Assembly: GCF_002160525.1 (NCBI RefSeq)
Contig: NZ_NFKT01000001.1
Location: 1 to 64,000 of the forward strand
DNA length: 64,000 bases
DNA from: Lachnoclostridium sp. An169
Lineage (GTDB): Bacteria; Bacillota; Clostridia; Lachnospirales; Lachnospiraceae
Direction of reading: 5' to 3'
Made by a program: the position numbers and the translations under genes. Under the pieces are notes generated by a model, which was given only the letters and a program-made list of their open reading frames with translations, was not told where the DNA came from and did not search any database. Below are positions 27,268 to 35,774 of this stretch, in pieces. The stretch's first letter is position 1. Each line of letters begins with the position of its first letter.

Positions 27268-28982
27268 CGTTCATGATTATGCACTTTTTTCTTCAGTCGG
27301 ACAGGCTGCTCTTTCCTGCGTTCCATTTCCCGTGCAATTCGTTTTTGATAAGTACGGTCATGAAAAGCTTCTGGATCTTCACCGAGCCGATCGTCTATGT
27401 CACTGACAGACTCATGAAACAGGGAAGCATCGAATTTCTGTCCCATCGTGGCATATAATTTCTGATAAACCTGATCCCTGATCATATCTCTTTCGTCAAC
27501 TCTTGCATCGAACAGCTCCGCAGATTTTTCGGGACTGACATCTGCTTTGATTTCCTGATACTTTTTTTGATTTTCTGTCAGCTGATCAGATAAGTTGTCA
27601 TACTGGGCATCCAGTTTCTTTAAAAAGTCTTTCTGATTTTTAAGAGCGATTTCACTCGTCTTTATTTCGGATTCATTGTGAAAGTAATTATCACAGATAA
27701 GCCGTTCTTTCTGCGACAGCAATTCTTCAATATCCTCAGTAAGAGTTGTGATCTTCTGGCTGATCTGATAGTACTGTACCGGCTGCAAAAAGCTGAGTTT
27801 CTTTTTCTGTGCCTGAAGAGACTTCTTTTCTGTCTGCTTTGTCCGGATTGTCTTTGTGATAGCTTTGTATTTCTTCAAAACCGGTGTAATCATAGAAATC
27901 CATTCTCTGGTGGAGGATGCCTGCATACGGTTATGGAACAGATAGTAACGGATCATGATCATAGTGCCCCGGAGCTGCTCCAATCGTTTTGCGACGGAAT
28001 GGATATTTTCGCTGACTGTCTTTGTTAGTTTCTCTACCTGCCGTTTTAATTCCCGGAAGAGTCGATTGTCTTTCCGAATCTGGCGGTTGATCTCACAGCG
28101 GTCGGAAATCAATCCTTTCTTCTCCATATCTCTTGCATGGTATCCCTCATGGATGGTAGGCTGTTCATCACGTCCCTGATCAGCAAAACTACGGTGATCT
28201 ATCCGGGTGTCGATCTGATGTTCCTGTAAAGTATGGTTGACTGCATCTGCCCATGCTTTCCGCCATTCTCGAAGCTGTGCTTCGCTGTTCCACTGTTCTG
28301 AAACAGGATTCTGTCTGCCGAAACGGGTGCTTTTCGGATGTTTGTCTGCTCGGATATAACCATGTTCCTGGGCTGCTGAAGGTGCCATATATACCTTTTT
28401 TTTTCCGACTTTATAAGGATATTGCTTTTCCCACCCCTTTGTCTGAGCATCTTTAAATTCGGAGGCAGTAAAGCCTTTTTCTTCCCCATTCCTGATGCAG
28501 AGGTATTCTTTCTGTGTTTTATACTGCCAGGTTCCGTCAGTTTCCAGCGGGCGGACGGTTAGCAGGATATGGGCGTGGGGATTATGACCGTCTGTGTCGT
28601 GGATCGCAAAGTCAGCACACATTCCCATATCGACAAAATTATTTTGGATGAAATCACGGAGTAATGAGATTTGTGCCTTCCTTGGCAGTTCAATGGGAAG
28701 TGCTACAACAAATTCTCTGGCAAGCCTGCTGTCTTTGGTTTTCTCGGCTCGTTCCACGGCATTCCAGAGCTGCTCCCGATCTTTCCATTCTGGTGAAGCC
28801 TTTGGAGGGAGAAGGACTTCCTGAAAAATAAGTCCCTGTTTCCGGGTATAATCATGCTGGACACCATCGTAATCATTATACATGCGACTGCAACTAAGAT
28901 AGGCAGAAGCAGCAACGGCGGAACGGCCTGCGCCACGGCTGACCACTTTTGCCGACATATGGTAAATTGCGATAACGATCAT
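27264..28982 (-). CDS. mobL: MobA/MobL family relaxase (MOBQ type)
   Basis: 572 residues. The N-terminal relaxase domain carries the candidate nicking tyrosine Tyr28 in SAVAASAYLS and the metal-binding HUH-type motif NPHAHILLTVR. The C-terminal 280 residues form a long coiled coil. The ATG at 28982 directly abuts GGAAGGAG, an unusually short gap; ATG 28958 (MSAKVV) is an alternative start. The protein should nick the oriT 380 bp upstream and lead DNA transfer. No type IV secretion genes are present, so transfer would need a helper. Confidence 0.9.
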   Translation of the reverse strand: MIVIAIYHMSAKVVSRGAGRSAVAASAYLSCSRMYNDYDGVQHDYTRKQGLIFQEVLLPPKASPEWKDREQLWNAVERAEKTKDSRLAREFVVALPIELPRKAQISLLRDFIQNNFVDMGMCADFAIHDTDGHNPHAHILLTVRPLETDGTWQYKTQKEYLCIRNGEEKGFTASEFKDAQTKGWEKQYPYKVGKKKVYMAPSAAQEHGYIRADKHPKSTRFGRQNPVSEQWNSEAQLREWRKAWADAVNHTLQEHQIDTRIDHRSFADQGRDEQPTIHEGYHARDMEKKGLISDRCEINRQIRKDNRLFRELKRQVEKLTKTVSENIHSVAKRLEQLRGTMIMIRYYLFHNRMQASSTREWISMITPVLKKYKAITKTIRTKQTEKKSLQAQKKKLSFLQPVQYYQISQKITTLTEDIEELLSQKERLICDNYFHNESEIKTSEIALKNQKDFLKKLDAQYDNLSDQLTENQKKYQEIKADVSPEKSAELFDARVDERDMIRDQVYQKLYATMGQKFDASLFHESVSDIDDRLGEDPEAFHDRTYQKRIAREMERRKEQPVRLKKKVHNHER

Positions 28983-29335
28983 CTCCTTCCTGTGAATATC
29001 GCTGTACTATAAAGGAGCATGGTTGTTTCCATGTTTTTCTACAGAAAAGCTGCCGGTGGCAGGTTTTCTCAGACAGCCATCTCCGGCTGGAGGATCCTGC
29101 CGGAAAATTTGCCGGTGTTCTTCCGGCAGGTGTATCCGCCGGAGTCTGGCGGATGGATGGCTGCATAGCCGGTGCTGCCTGCCAGCAGCGGATAGCCCTC
29201 GGCAGAGCGCACGAGCCCGACCAGCGGGAGGGATACCACCGCTTCACGGGGACCCCGCAAAGCCTGCTTTGTGGGGAGAGGAGGAGCAAGGTGGCGTCCG
29301 TAGTTTCCGCCGGAGGCGAAAACGGAGGAAAGCGG
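28983..29335. other. GC-rich non-coding region with inverted repeats upstream of mobL
   Basis: No gene with plausible codon use. CTGCCGGAA (29097-29105) pairs with TTCCGGCAG (29121-29129), and shorter CCGCC/GGCGG pairs lie just to the right. It fills the space between the nic region and mobL, where accessory relaxosome binding sites would be expected. Confidence 0.5.
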
Positions 29336-29376
29336 ACTTTGCGACGACGAAGTGGTGAGTAAGTGCGCCCTTCGGG
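29336..29376 (+). other. oriT: Origin of transfer (oriT) nic region, MOBQ type
   Basis: A small inverted repeat ACTTTG/CGAAGT (29336-29353) is followed 5 nt later by GTAAGTGCGCCCT (29359-29371). This matches the TAAGTGCGCCCT-type nic region of MOBQ plasmids as I recall it, where an inverted repeat precedes the nick. It lies between the relaxase gene and the DUF3847 gene, the expected location. Confidence 0.75.
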
Positions 29377-29403
29377 AATAAAAACATGCAGAGCTATTGC
29401 TGC

Positions 29404-29625
29404 TTAAGAATGTTTCTGTAAATGGAGCAGAAGAAAATGCCGAAGCTCCTCCGTTGTCATCTCCCGGACTTCCGGTACAACACGTTCCAGTTCCGCTCCT
29501 TCCAGGATCAGACGCCTTGTCCGGGCGCTCCGCTCTTTTTTCCGGTCTCTGGCCTGGGCAGCCTCCATCCGGTGTTTTGCCTGCAGTAACTGCTTTTTTG
29601 TTTCTTCTGTTGATAATTTTTCCAT
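29404..29625 (-). CDS. DUF3847 protein, mobilization-associated
   Basis: A 73-residue basic helical protein (MEKLSTEETKKQLLQAKHRM, ARTRRLILEGAELE). It belongs to the small DUF3847 proteins found beside mobL genes in Firmicutes integrative elements. Placed next to oriT, it may be a MobC-like accessory protein; that role is inferred. The start follows GAAAGGAAC. Confidence 0.75.
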   Translation of the reverse strand: MEKLSTEETKKQLLQAKHRMEAAQARDRKKERSARTRRLILEGAELERVVPEVREMTTEELRHFLLLHLQKHS

Positions 29626-29740
29626 AAAAGTTCCTTTCCGGTATCTGTCCGGTACCGGCTGTGCCGTGTTCCGGTACTGATACCTGTGTGCGTGTGAGGT
29701 CTTGATCTGACCGGTATGGTTTTCCTGTTCTTCTGGTATG

Positions 29741-30553
29741 CTATTTCCTGTCCACGGTGTCAGATTGGAACAGTTTCCGTACTGCTTTCAGGTTAGAAGC
29801 GGCATTCATCTCCCGTATATTCTGACGGCTGATCTTCACGGGAATACAGCGCTCCAGTATGCGGTCATAAATTCTGGCGTGTGCCAGATCCTGCGGTTTT
29901 TTCAGCTCTTCCAGAGTCAGATTTGTTGTGATGATTATGGGTTTCCTGCTCCGGTAACGGCTGTCGATGACACTGAATACCTGCTCCAGGGCAAACTCAG
30001 AACTGCGTTCTACGCCAAGGTCATCGATGATCAGCAGGCTGTATTGATTGAAGCTTTCAATGAACCGGTTCCGGTCATCGGAGTACATCCCGGTCAAGGT
30101 GTTCAGGATGCGGGCAAAATTGGTCATCAGAACCGGCACGCCCTGTTCCAACAGTGCGTTAGCGATACATCCGGCAAAAAAGGATTTCCCTGTTCCTACA
30201 TCTCCCCAGAGCAGAAGCCCCAGAGACTTTTCTTTCATCTCCTTCCAGTGGGCGACATACTCATGTGCTTTCCGGATTTCCGGATTATAGCCTTTGTCAT
30301 TGGAAAAGTTATAATCCTGCAGCGCTTTGTCCTGCAGGCCGCTGGCTTTGAGCCGTGAGATATGCTCCAGGAATTCCCGCTGTTTCCGTTCTTTCTCCTG
30401 CTGTTCGTATGCGTCCTGCTGACAGCGGCACCGTATGGCCGGACGGAATTCTTTCCCGCCAAGCTGGACTCTGCACTGCCGCGGCGTATGGCATTTGGAA
30501 CAGTAAATGAGCCCGTCCGCTTCGTTTAAATATTCGTCCTCTTTTAAGGTCAT
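29741..30553 (-). CDS. DnaC-like helicase loader ATPase
   Basis: 270 residues from ATG 30553, which has GGAGGA 7 nt upstream. A cysteine cluster near the N-terminus (CSKCHTPRQC ... CRCQ) precedes the AAA+ core with Walker A GDVGTGKSFF and Walker B LLIIDDLGVE. This is the IstB/DnaC type that loads replicative helicase. Its start overlaps the repA stop by 4 bp, so the two are probably co-translated and form a replication module. Confidence 0.9.
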   Translation of the reverse strand: MTLKEDEYLNEADGLIYCSKCHTPRQCRVQLGGKEFRPAIRCRCQQDAYEQQEKERKQREFLEHISRLKASGLQDKALQDYNFSNDKGYNPEIRKAHEYVAHWKEMKEKSLGLLLWGDVGTGKSFFAGCIANALLEQGVPVLMTNFARILNTLTGMYSDDRNRFIESFNQYSLLIIDDLGVERSSEFALEQVFSVIDSRYRSRKPIIITTNLTLEELKKPQDLAHARIYDRILERCIPVKISRQNIREMNAASNLKAVRKLFQSDTVDRK

Positions 30554-31098
30554 AGGCTTTCCTCCTCCTTGCATTCATATTTCCGGTCGGAACCGGGGCC
30601 GTAAGGAATGCGGTTTCCCCGATCCCATCGGTTTCTCTCTTGATATTTGTTCTTCTTATTTTTACTACCGGACAGATTCCTGTCTTTCTGACAGACAAGA
30701 TCCTGTCTCTCTGACAGACAGTTTTCTGTCTCCCTGATGGACAGTTTTCTGTCTGTGGACGGCAGGGCATCCGGATACTTTACATAGATGCGGTTAGGAC
30801 GTCCGATCCCCTGACGCTTTCGATAAATGAGCTGTTTTTCTTCCAGTGCTTTCAGCGCCGTTTTGATGGTCATTTCGCTCTTATGCATGGCGTCTGCCAG
30901 AGAGGGTATGGTGAAGAAGAGGTATACATGGCCATTTTCATCCGTCCATCTGTCATTCTTCTGTGACAGCCTTGCCCGGTCGAGCAGGATCATGTAAAGG
31001 ATCTTTGCTGTCTCATTCAGATCATCTATTTCCAGTAAAAATTTTGGGAATACCAGATAGTTCAGGATCTGGCTGCCCGGCGTGAGAAACTGTGTCAT
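30550..31098 (-). CDS. repA: Replication initiator protein A (RepA_N type)
   Basis: 182 residues. The first 110 match the RepA_N winged-helix domain (FPKFLLEIDDLNETAKILYM, FFTIPSLADAMHKSEMTIKTALKALEEK). GGGGAGGAAG precedes the ATG. The remaining residues are low-complexity and encoded by four tandem 19-23-bp repeats (30671-30757), the position where RepA_N plasmids keep their origin iterons. The protein is short for a RepA_N initiator. Confidence 0.82.
   Translation of the reverse strand: MTQFLTPGSQILNYLVFPKFLLEIDDLNETAKILYMILLDRARLSQKNDRWTDENGHVYLFFTIPSLADAMHKSEMTIKTALKALEEKQLIYRKRQGIGRPNRIYVKYPDALPSTDRKLSIRETENCLSERQDLVCQKDRNLSGSKNKKNKYQERNRWDRGNRIPYGPGSDRKYECKEEESL
30671..30757. repeat. 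Iteron-like tandem repeats inside repA (candidate replication origin)
   Basis: Four units of 19, 23, 23 and 22 bp begin at 30671, 30690, 30713 and 30736. Each contains GACAGA-type and CTGTCT-type half sites (for example GACAGACAAGATCCTGTCT). This gives evenly spaced inverted half-sites about two helical turns apart. Confidence 0.7.
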
Positions 31099-31131
31099 GT
31101 GCTTCCTCCCCTCATATGACAGGTTCAGGGA

Positions 31132-31509
31132 CTACTCGCCCAGAAAATCCCAGTCCACATCGGCGTCAGGGTCAGTCGCCGGAGATTCTGCAGGGGGAAC
31201 GGCTGCATTGGACTTTGACAGCCCGGCCATGCAGCCGGCCAGAAAGGCTGGAAGTGCTTTTTCCATAGACTTCTCCACCGCAGAGACGATCTGCTGTACA
31301 AACTGTTCTTCCCGCTCCCGAGTTTCCAGATAGGGATCTTCCCGGCTTTTGTAATAGCGGTCAAAGTAATCTACCAGAGCGGCGGCGATCACCTGACTGT
31401 AGGATTTGAATCCCTGCCTGTCCATAGTCTGGAGATACTGCCATGCCTGGGCAGGGATCTCCTTGTCCAGGTTAAACCGGACATTGGTGCTTCGGATTCT
31501 GTCTGTCAT
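31132..31509 (-). CDS. ParR-like plasmid segregation DNA-binding protein
   Basis: 125 residues. The first 50 resemble a ribbon-helix-helix type protein (RSTNVRFNLDKEIPAQAWQY, SYSQVIAAALVDYF); the C-terminal part is acidic. It overlaps the ParM-like gene by 4 bp and lies immediately downstream of it, as parR follows parM. It would bind the centromere-like repeats and link the element to the filament. The name rests largely on context. Confidence 0.65.
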   Translation of the reverse strand: MTDRIRSTNVRFNLDKEIPAQAWQYLQTMDRQGFKSYSQVIAAALVDYFDRYYKSREDPYLETREREEQFVQQIVSAVEKSMEKALPAFLAGCMAGLSKSNAAVPPAESPATDPDADVDWDFLGE

Positions 31510-32429
31510 GGGCGCTCCTTCCTGCGGAGAGCGGCAAGCGCAAGAGCTTCATATCCTTTTGCCGTGGCACAGATATCATCAATGATCGTTACCCGGCTTT
31601 CCTCATACCGCCCGAAGTTTCGGATCAGACAGCCACCGCCGCCCACAATATACAGCCGCATGAGATCCGGATTGTATTCATACCGGCGCAGGGTGGTAAA
31701 AATATCTGCCACATACTGCCTTGCCGCAGAGGTGATACAGTCCAGATAAGGTTTCCCGATATCAGCAGTACCGTGGCGGAATACCTGTTCAATCGTTGCT
31801 TCATTGATCCTGACACCGAAGGTATCCATGACTGCATTTCGTGCTGCGGTCATGCACTGGCTGACACCGAACTTTTCTGTCCAGCAACGGCTCTCCACGG
31901 CCTTTTTGTTGTTGATATACAAAATGTTCATAGTACCGTTCCCGATATCTGCCAGAAGATTTGTCCCTCTGAAATCTTTGAGACGGCTGACAACGGCAGG
32001 GTATCCCTGGGGATACAGGCTGCATCCGGCCAAGCGGATGTGATACTCTTTTTTGTTGAACCGATAGGTTACTTCCGGATTACGGAGCAGATAGCTTCGG
32101 AATTCTTCCCGCTGTCTGCGGATCCATGTGAGTGGAAGTCCGGCCGCAAGATGAACGTCTGCTTCCCGGATGCCGTACAGGTTCAGCTCCCTTGCCACAG
32201 CCATCAGCGTGAGCAGGTAATAGTCCTCATCCGCAGCTTTGTCCGGGATAAATTCCTTGTGGCAGTCCCCAATCCGATAGTACATCCCGCCGTATTCCAG
32301 GATGTTGCCGGAGAAGATCGGTTCGGTCTCATAGGCTGTCACGCTGCTTTTTGTGACAGTACCGGCGGTCTTAATATTGCCGTAGCCGTGATCCACGCCG
32401 ATGATCATGAGATTTTTAAATTCTTTCAT
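31506..32429 (-). CDS. ParM-like actin-family plasmid segregation ATPase
   Basis: 307 residues from ATG 32429 (MKEFKNLMIIGVDHGYGNIK), preceded by GGGAGGTG. Actin-fold signatures are visible: phosphate 1 IIGVDHGYGNIKTA, phosphate 2 LLADIGNGTMNI and the adenosine loop LYIVGGGGCLI. It should form filaments that push plasmid copies apart. Its presence on an integrated element suggests the circle can be partitioned after excision or transfer. Confidence 0.85.
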   Translation of the reverse strand: MKEFKNLMIIGVDHGYGNIKTAGTVTKSSVTAYETEPIFSGNILEYGGMYYRIGDCHKEFIPDKAADEDYYLLTLMAVARELNLYGIREADVHLAAGLPLTWIRRQREEFRSYLLRNPEVTYRFNKKEYHIRLAGCSLYPQGYPAVVSRLKDFRGTNLLADIGNGTMNILYINNKKAVESRCWTEKFGVSQCMTAARNAVMDTFGVRINEATIEQVFRHGTADIGKPYLDCITSAARQYVADIFTTLRRYEYNPDLMRLYIVGGGGCLIRNFGRYEESRVTIIDDICATAKGYEALALAALRRKERP

Positions 32430-32503
32430 GCGTCTTTGCACCTCCCTGATTTGTCTTTTTGCTCATAAAATAAATCCTCCTTTCTGCAGATTTGTCTGGA
32501 AAG

Positions 32504-32531
32504 CAGCACCGGTTTTAAAGAAATGGTGCTG
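32504..32531. repeat. Inverted repeat upstream of the parM-like gene
   Basis: CAGCACC (32504-32510) and GGTGCTG (32525-32531) pair around a 14-nt loop. It may be part of the operon leader or operator. Confidence 0.4.
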
Positions 32532-32574
32532 TATTCACTGCAAGTTCATTCTACTGAAAGAAGGCTATAAGAAC

Positions 32575-32602
32575 ATTGAGAGGGGATTGAGCGGAAATTG
32601 AG
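32575..32602. repeat. Three 11-bp-spaced direct repeats upstream of parM-like gene (candidate parC)
   Basis: ATTGAG occurs at 32575, 32586 and 32597, exactly 11 bp apart with unrelated 5-bp spacers. Type II partition centromeres often use 11-bp direct repeats upstream of parM. Only three copies, so the assignment is tentative. Confidence 0.45.
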
Positions 32603-32603
32603 C

Positions 32604-32636
32604 AAAAGAAAAGCACCGGTTTTCAGAACCGATGCC
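32604..32636 (-). terminator. Terminator of the small lipoprotein gene
   Basis: On the minus strand GCATCGGTT pairs with AACCGGTGC, followed by TTTTCTTTT. The hairpin includes the stop codon of the gene at 32623. Confidence 0.75.
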
Positions 32637-32979
32637 ATGTGATTTCGCCGGGATAATCCGCGGATTTATTGTGAGCATAATTGAAGATCACTGTTTTAAA
32701 TGGTCCTGATCCATGTCTGAGGTGCCAGCGGGAATAATAGAGATTCATTTCAAGGGAGGTCGGCGTGCCGTTGATCCGGTTATGTTCCTGTTCGATGGCT
32801 TTGACCGTATCATCTATATCATGATATTTGTAAATCACAACTTTTATTTCCGTCTCCCGGGTATTTTCACTGCTAAATGACATACTGTTTACAACAACGT
32901 AGTCAGGCAGGCTGATATAATAACAGGCTGCCGATAATAGAATGACGGAAATAAGTAGAATGATCATTTTTCGCTTCAT
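32623..32979 (-). CDS. Small predicted lipoprotein, function unknown
   Basis: 118 residues. A hydrophobic N-terminus with lipobox LSAAC puts a lipidated Cys at 19. The mature part is a short globular domain without recognised motifs (YKYHDIDDTVKAIEQEHNRI, LEMNLYYSRWHLRHG). It is monocistronic with its own terminator. It could be an entry-exclusion-like surface protein of the element; nothing in the sequence proves this. Confidence 0.7.
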   Translation of the reverse strand: MKRKMIILLISVILLSAACYYISLPDYVVVNSMSFSSENTRETEIKVVIYKYHDIDDTVKAIEQEHNRINGTPTSLEMNLYYSRWHLRHGSGPFKTVIFNYAHNKSADYPGEITWHRF

Positions 32980-33085
32980 TTTGTCAACCTCGCTTTTTAA
33001 TAGGGAATAACTATATAGTACCTTACTATATAGTGAATTACTACATAAAGAATTATCAAATATACTTTGTATTGAGGTGAGGCGA

Positions 33086-33301
33086 ATGAATTATGGTCAT
33101 CTGGAAATGCGAATAGAAGAATTGTTGAAAGAAAAGGGAATCAGCAAGAATACGATCTGCCGTGACTTGGATATTCCAAGAGCAAATTTTAACAGATATT
33201 GCAGAAATGAATTCCAACGGATAGATGCAAATCTGGTCTGTAAATTATGCAGTTATCTGGACTGTGAGATTGGAGAACTGATCGTATATGTAAAAGAATA
33301 A
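33086..33301 (+). CDS. Small XRE-type helix-turn-helix regulator
   Basis: 71 residues from ATG 33086 (MNYGHLEMRIEELLKEKGIS), with GAGGTGAGG just upstream. It is a single HTH domain of the YozG/HTH_26 type (SKNTICRDLDIPRANFNRYC, then LVCKLCSYLDCEIGELI). The 3' end overlaps the convergent STAND ATPase gene by 49 bp. It may regulate the element, and its size would also allow an excision-directionality role; neither is shown. Confidence 0.8.
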   Translation: MNYGHLEMRIEELLKEKGISKNTICRDLDIPRANFNRYCRNEFQRIDANLVCKLCSYLDCEIGELIVYVKE

Positions 33302-35565
33302 AAAGCCTGACGGATTTCCTGCTTTTTTGTCTCAATCATATCCGGTTCCCCATTATATACCCCTTCATAGATAGCCAGTGCTTTTTTAAAATGAGAGGTA
33401 GCCTGTTTGACTTCACCTGTAATCAGGCAGATACCGCCCATTGTTTCCTGAACTGTGGCGTAATCCAAGGTCTGGTCAGAGTTCAAGTCCCGGATCATCC
33501 GGGATAGTTTTTTCAGAGCGGAGAGCCCTATTTCCGGCTGCCCCATTTCAGTAAGGAGAACGGCATAGTTCGCAGTCTGGGCAATACTGTCATGGTAGTA
33601 AAGAAGATCATACTGTTCCAGAATCCGAAGCCCCTGCTCCATAGACTGCTGTGCCAGATCCCGTTTCCCTGCTTCTTTGTAAAGCCCGCCCAGATTGGAG
33701 CAGAGATTGGAAACAAGGTGAGCATTTTCTTCTGAGATCTCCGGGAACAGGGCGATGGCTTCCTTTTCCAGTTTAATGGCTTTTTCTGTTTTATCTTCAC
33801 AGGCTGCACGATAATCCAGAAGAAGCGCCCGGTCTGTGCTGCGTCCGACAGTTTCGTCCGTAAGTAGCCCGGATAATTTGCCGATGACTAATTCCATCCC
33901 GGCTGTATAGTGGTATTTTTCCATGTAGGGAAATACATCTTCCAGAAAACTCAAATAAGCCGGCGTATTGTCATCTGCAATCTCCCGGATGATGTTCTCG
34001 ATGGTCAGAAACAGCGGTTTGTGCCAGGTGACGTCACGTCCATGGAATAGACAGATGGTCTGCAGGCTGTTAAGCAGTACAGCACTGTTATTCATTGACG
34101 GTCTGGTCTCGTCAACTGCCACTTCCTGTATCATAGGATGAAGAGAAATCTGTCTTGCGGACTGTGTCTGTACAAAGCCTTTTTCAATCAGGTCATTGAT
34201 TCTGTTCATGTCCGGGAGTTTCATCCAGTTCGCATACAGCCGTCCGCTGATTCCACTGACGGGAGTAAAAATCAGTCCCCGCATAATATCAAGTTCTTCT
34301 TCGGAGAGGCGATACAGAGAAAACAACGTATGTATATGGTCATAATAGGTAGCTTTCCGACTTTGCCCGTCTTTTACGATATCAATGGTATCTGTTGCGC
34401 CAAGGGCAGATTTTTCAATCTGTAGCCGCGCCAGTAATTCCTGTGGCTCCAGGATGCCCGTTTCCAACAGCCGTGCGGATAATTCTACCGCCAGTGTATG
34501 GCTGTGAACGGCCTGAATAATCTGCTCCAGGATAAACTGTTCCCTCTCTGCATCTGAGTAGAAATATCCCATTAGTGACAATAAAGCATCAGGATCAGAT
34601 ATTTCTCCAAGATTGAAAGATGCATAGTTGTCAAAACGGCTTCGGGTAGTAAATAGGATACGGCAGCGGTATTTTAACAGTACGGAGAAGAAGGCGTCTT
34701 TTCCGGCTGTAGTATTAAAGTTGTCTATGATAAGCAAAGTATCTTCTTTTAGTGACCGCAGGAAACGGTTGTGTTTGCGGAAACGGTCTTCTTCCGTGTC
34801 CTCCGGCAGATCATCCACAAAGTCCAGATCAATGATATCCTGCCGCAGATCACCGCTGTAGGTCAGATACAAAATATTTGTATAGTCTTTTCTGTAAGCT
34901 CTTGCATATGCTTTGGCAAGCTCGCTTTTCCCGATACCGGCAATCCCCTGCAGAAAAATGATCCGCTTTTCTGAAATTAATTCGTGAAGTGTGGAAAGCT
35001 CTTGATTCCTTCCGCAGAAATGAGCACACGCCTTGGGAACTTCTCCGTTATAAACAAAATCACTGATTACCGGAGACAGTGTTCCGGCAGCAAGCAGTTT
35101 TTTGGTGGCAGCGTTCCTTTTAACAAATGTCCGTTCCATTCCAAAGCAAAGAACAGACGCAAGAAAAGCAGCCTGTTCTTCAGAAGTATGACACGGGTAA
35201 TCCTGAGTAAGCTGTTCTTTTTTCTGATCGGAAATAGTTCCATCCTGTATCAGGATCTTGTAGATTTCCTGTATTGCCATTGCGCTGTCACACATTAGCG
35301 GCAGAATATTTGTTTCTATATCATCAGCCAGACGGTTCCTGTTGTCTGTATGGAGATAATATCCGGAGATGCGGGGGCTGATCCGTGCCTGTCCGTTAAA
35401 CCAGCGGCAGACAAGACCGTTGTCAAAATCAAAGTCCTGTGAAGATTCCTCTTCAAGAAAACCTTCAAACAATTCATAAAGCAGATCAATCTGATTCATT
35501 CCTCTGTCATCGCCGATATATTTGCGAACCGTGGTAATGATTGAACTGAAATCGCAGCGTTCCAT
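33253..35565 (-). CDS. STAND/NB-ARC ATPase with C-terminal TPR-like repeats
   Basis: 770 residues from ATG 35565, with AGGAGG 6 nt upstream. An N-terminal domain of about 180 residues (VCRWFNGQARISPRISGYYL) has no recognised enzymatic motif. The NB-ARC core starts at FCGRNQELSTL, with Walker A GIAGIGKS (207-214) and Walker B TLLIIDNF. Helical repeats resembling TPRs fill the C-terminal 250 residues (SNLGGLYKEAGKRDLAQQSM). STAND proteins are signal-sensing switches, some being phage sensors. Here it could be a defence or regulatory module; no effector gene is beside it. Confidence 0.82.
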   Translation of the reverse strand: MERCDFSSIITTVRKYIGDDRGMNQIDLLYELFEGFLEEESSQDFDFDNGLVCRWFNGQARISPRISGYYLHTDNRNRLADDIETNILPLMCDSAMAIQEIYKILIQDGTISDQKKEQLTQDYPCHTSEEQAAFLASVLCFGMERTFVKRNAATKKLLAAGTLSPVISDFVYNGEVPKACAHFCGRNQELSTLHELISEKRIIFLQGIAGIGKSELAKAYARAYRKDYTNILYLTYSGDLRQDIIDLDFVDDLPEDTEEDRFRKHNRFLRSLKEDTLLIIDNFNTTAGKDAFFSVLLKYRCRILFTTRSRFDNYASFNLGEISDPDALLSLMGYFYSDAEREQFILEQIIQAVHSHTLAVELSARLLETGILEPQELLARLQIEKSALGATDTIDIVKDGQSRKATYYDHIHTLFSLYRLSEEELDIMRGLIFTPVSGISGRLYANWMKLPDMNRINDLIEKGFVQTQSARQISLHPMIQEVAVDETRPSMNNSAVLLNSLQTICLFHGRDVTWHKPLFLTIENIIREIADDNTPAYLSFLEDVFPYMEKYHYTAGMELVIGKLSGLLTDETVGRSTDRALLLDYRAACEDKTEKAIKLEKEAIALFPEISEENAHLVSNLCSNLGGLYKEAGKRDLAQQSMEQGLRILEQYDLLYYHDSIAQTANYAVLLTEMGQPEIGLSALKKLSRMIRDLNSDQTLDYATVQETMGGICLITGEVKQATSHFKKALAIYEGVYNGEPDMIETKKQEIRQAFYSFTYTISSPISQSR

Positions 35566-35774
35566 ATATTTCCTCCTGATCCTGGTCAATTTATGCTCAA
35601 ACTGCGCTCAATGAGCTTTTGCAAACTCCCTGATAAGATGGTATCACAAAGAAGTTTTAATGCGTTTCTTCTATATATTATAACATCAAATTTAATGTGA
35701 TGATGCAGAAAAAGGAAACAGTCTCCGGAAGAATAGCGGACAACTTCTCGTTCATAAACTGAAATACCGGGGAG

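Noticed and set aside
30671-30757. A CRISPR array
   Set aside because: Repeats are about 23 bp, contiguous without unique spacers, and lie inside repA; no cas genes are present.
27264-35565. A full integrative conjugative element
   Set aside because: No type IV secretion, coupling protein or VirB4-like gene was found; only mobilization functions are visible.
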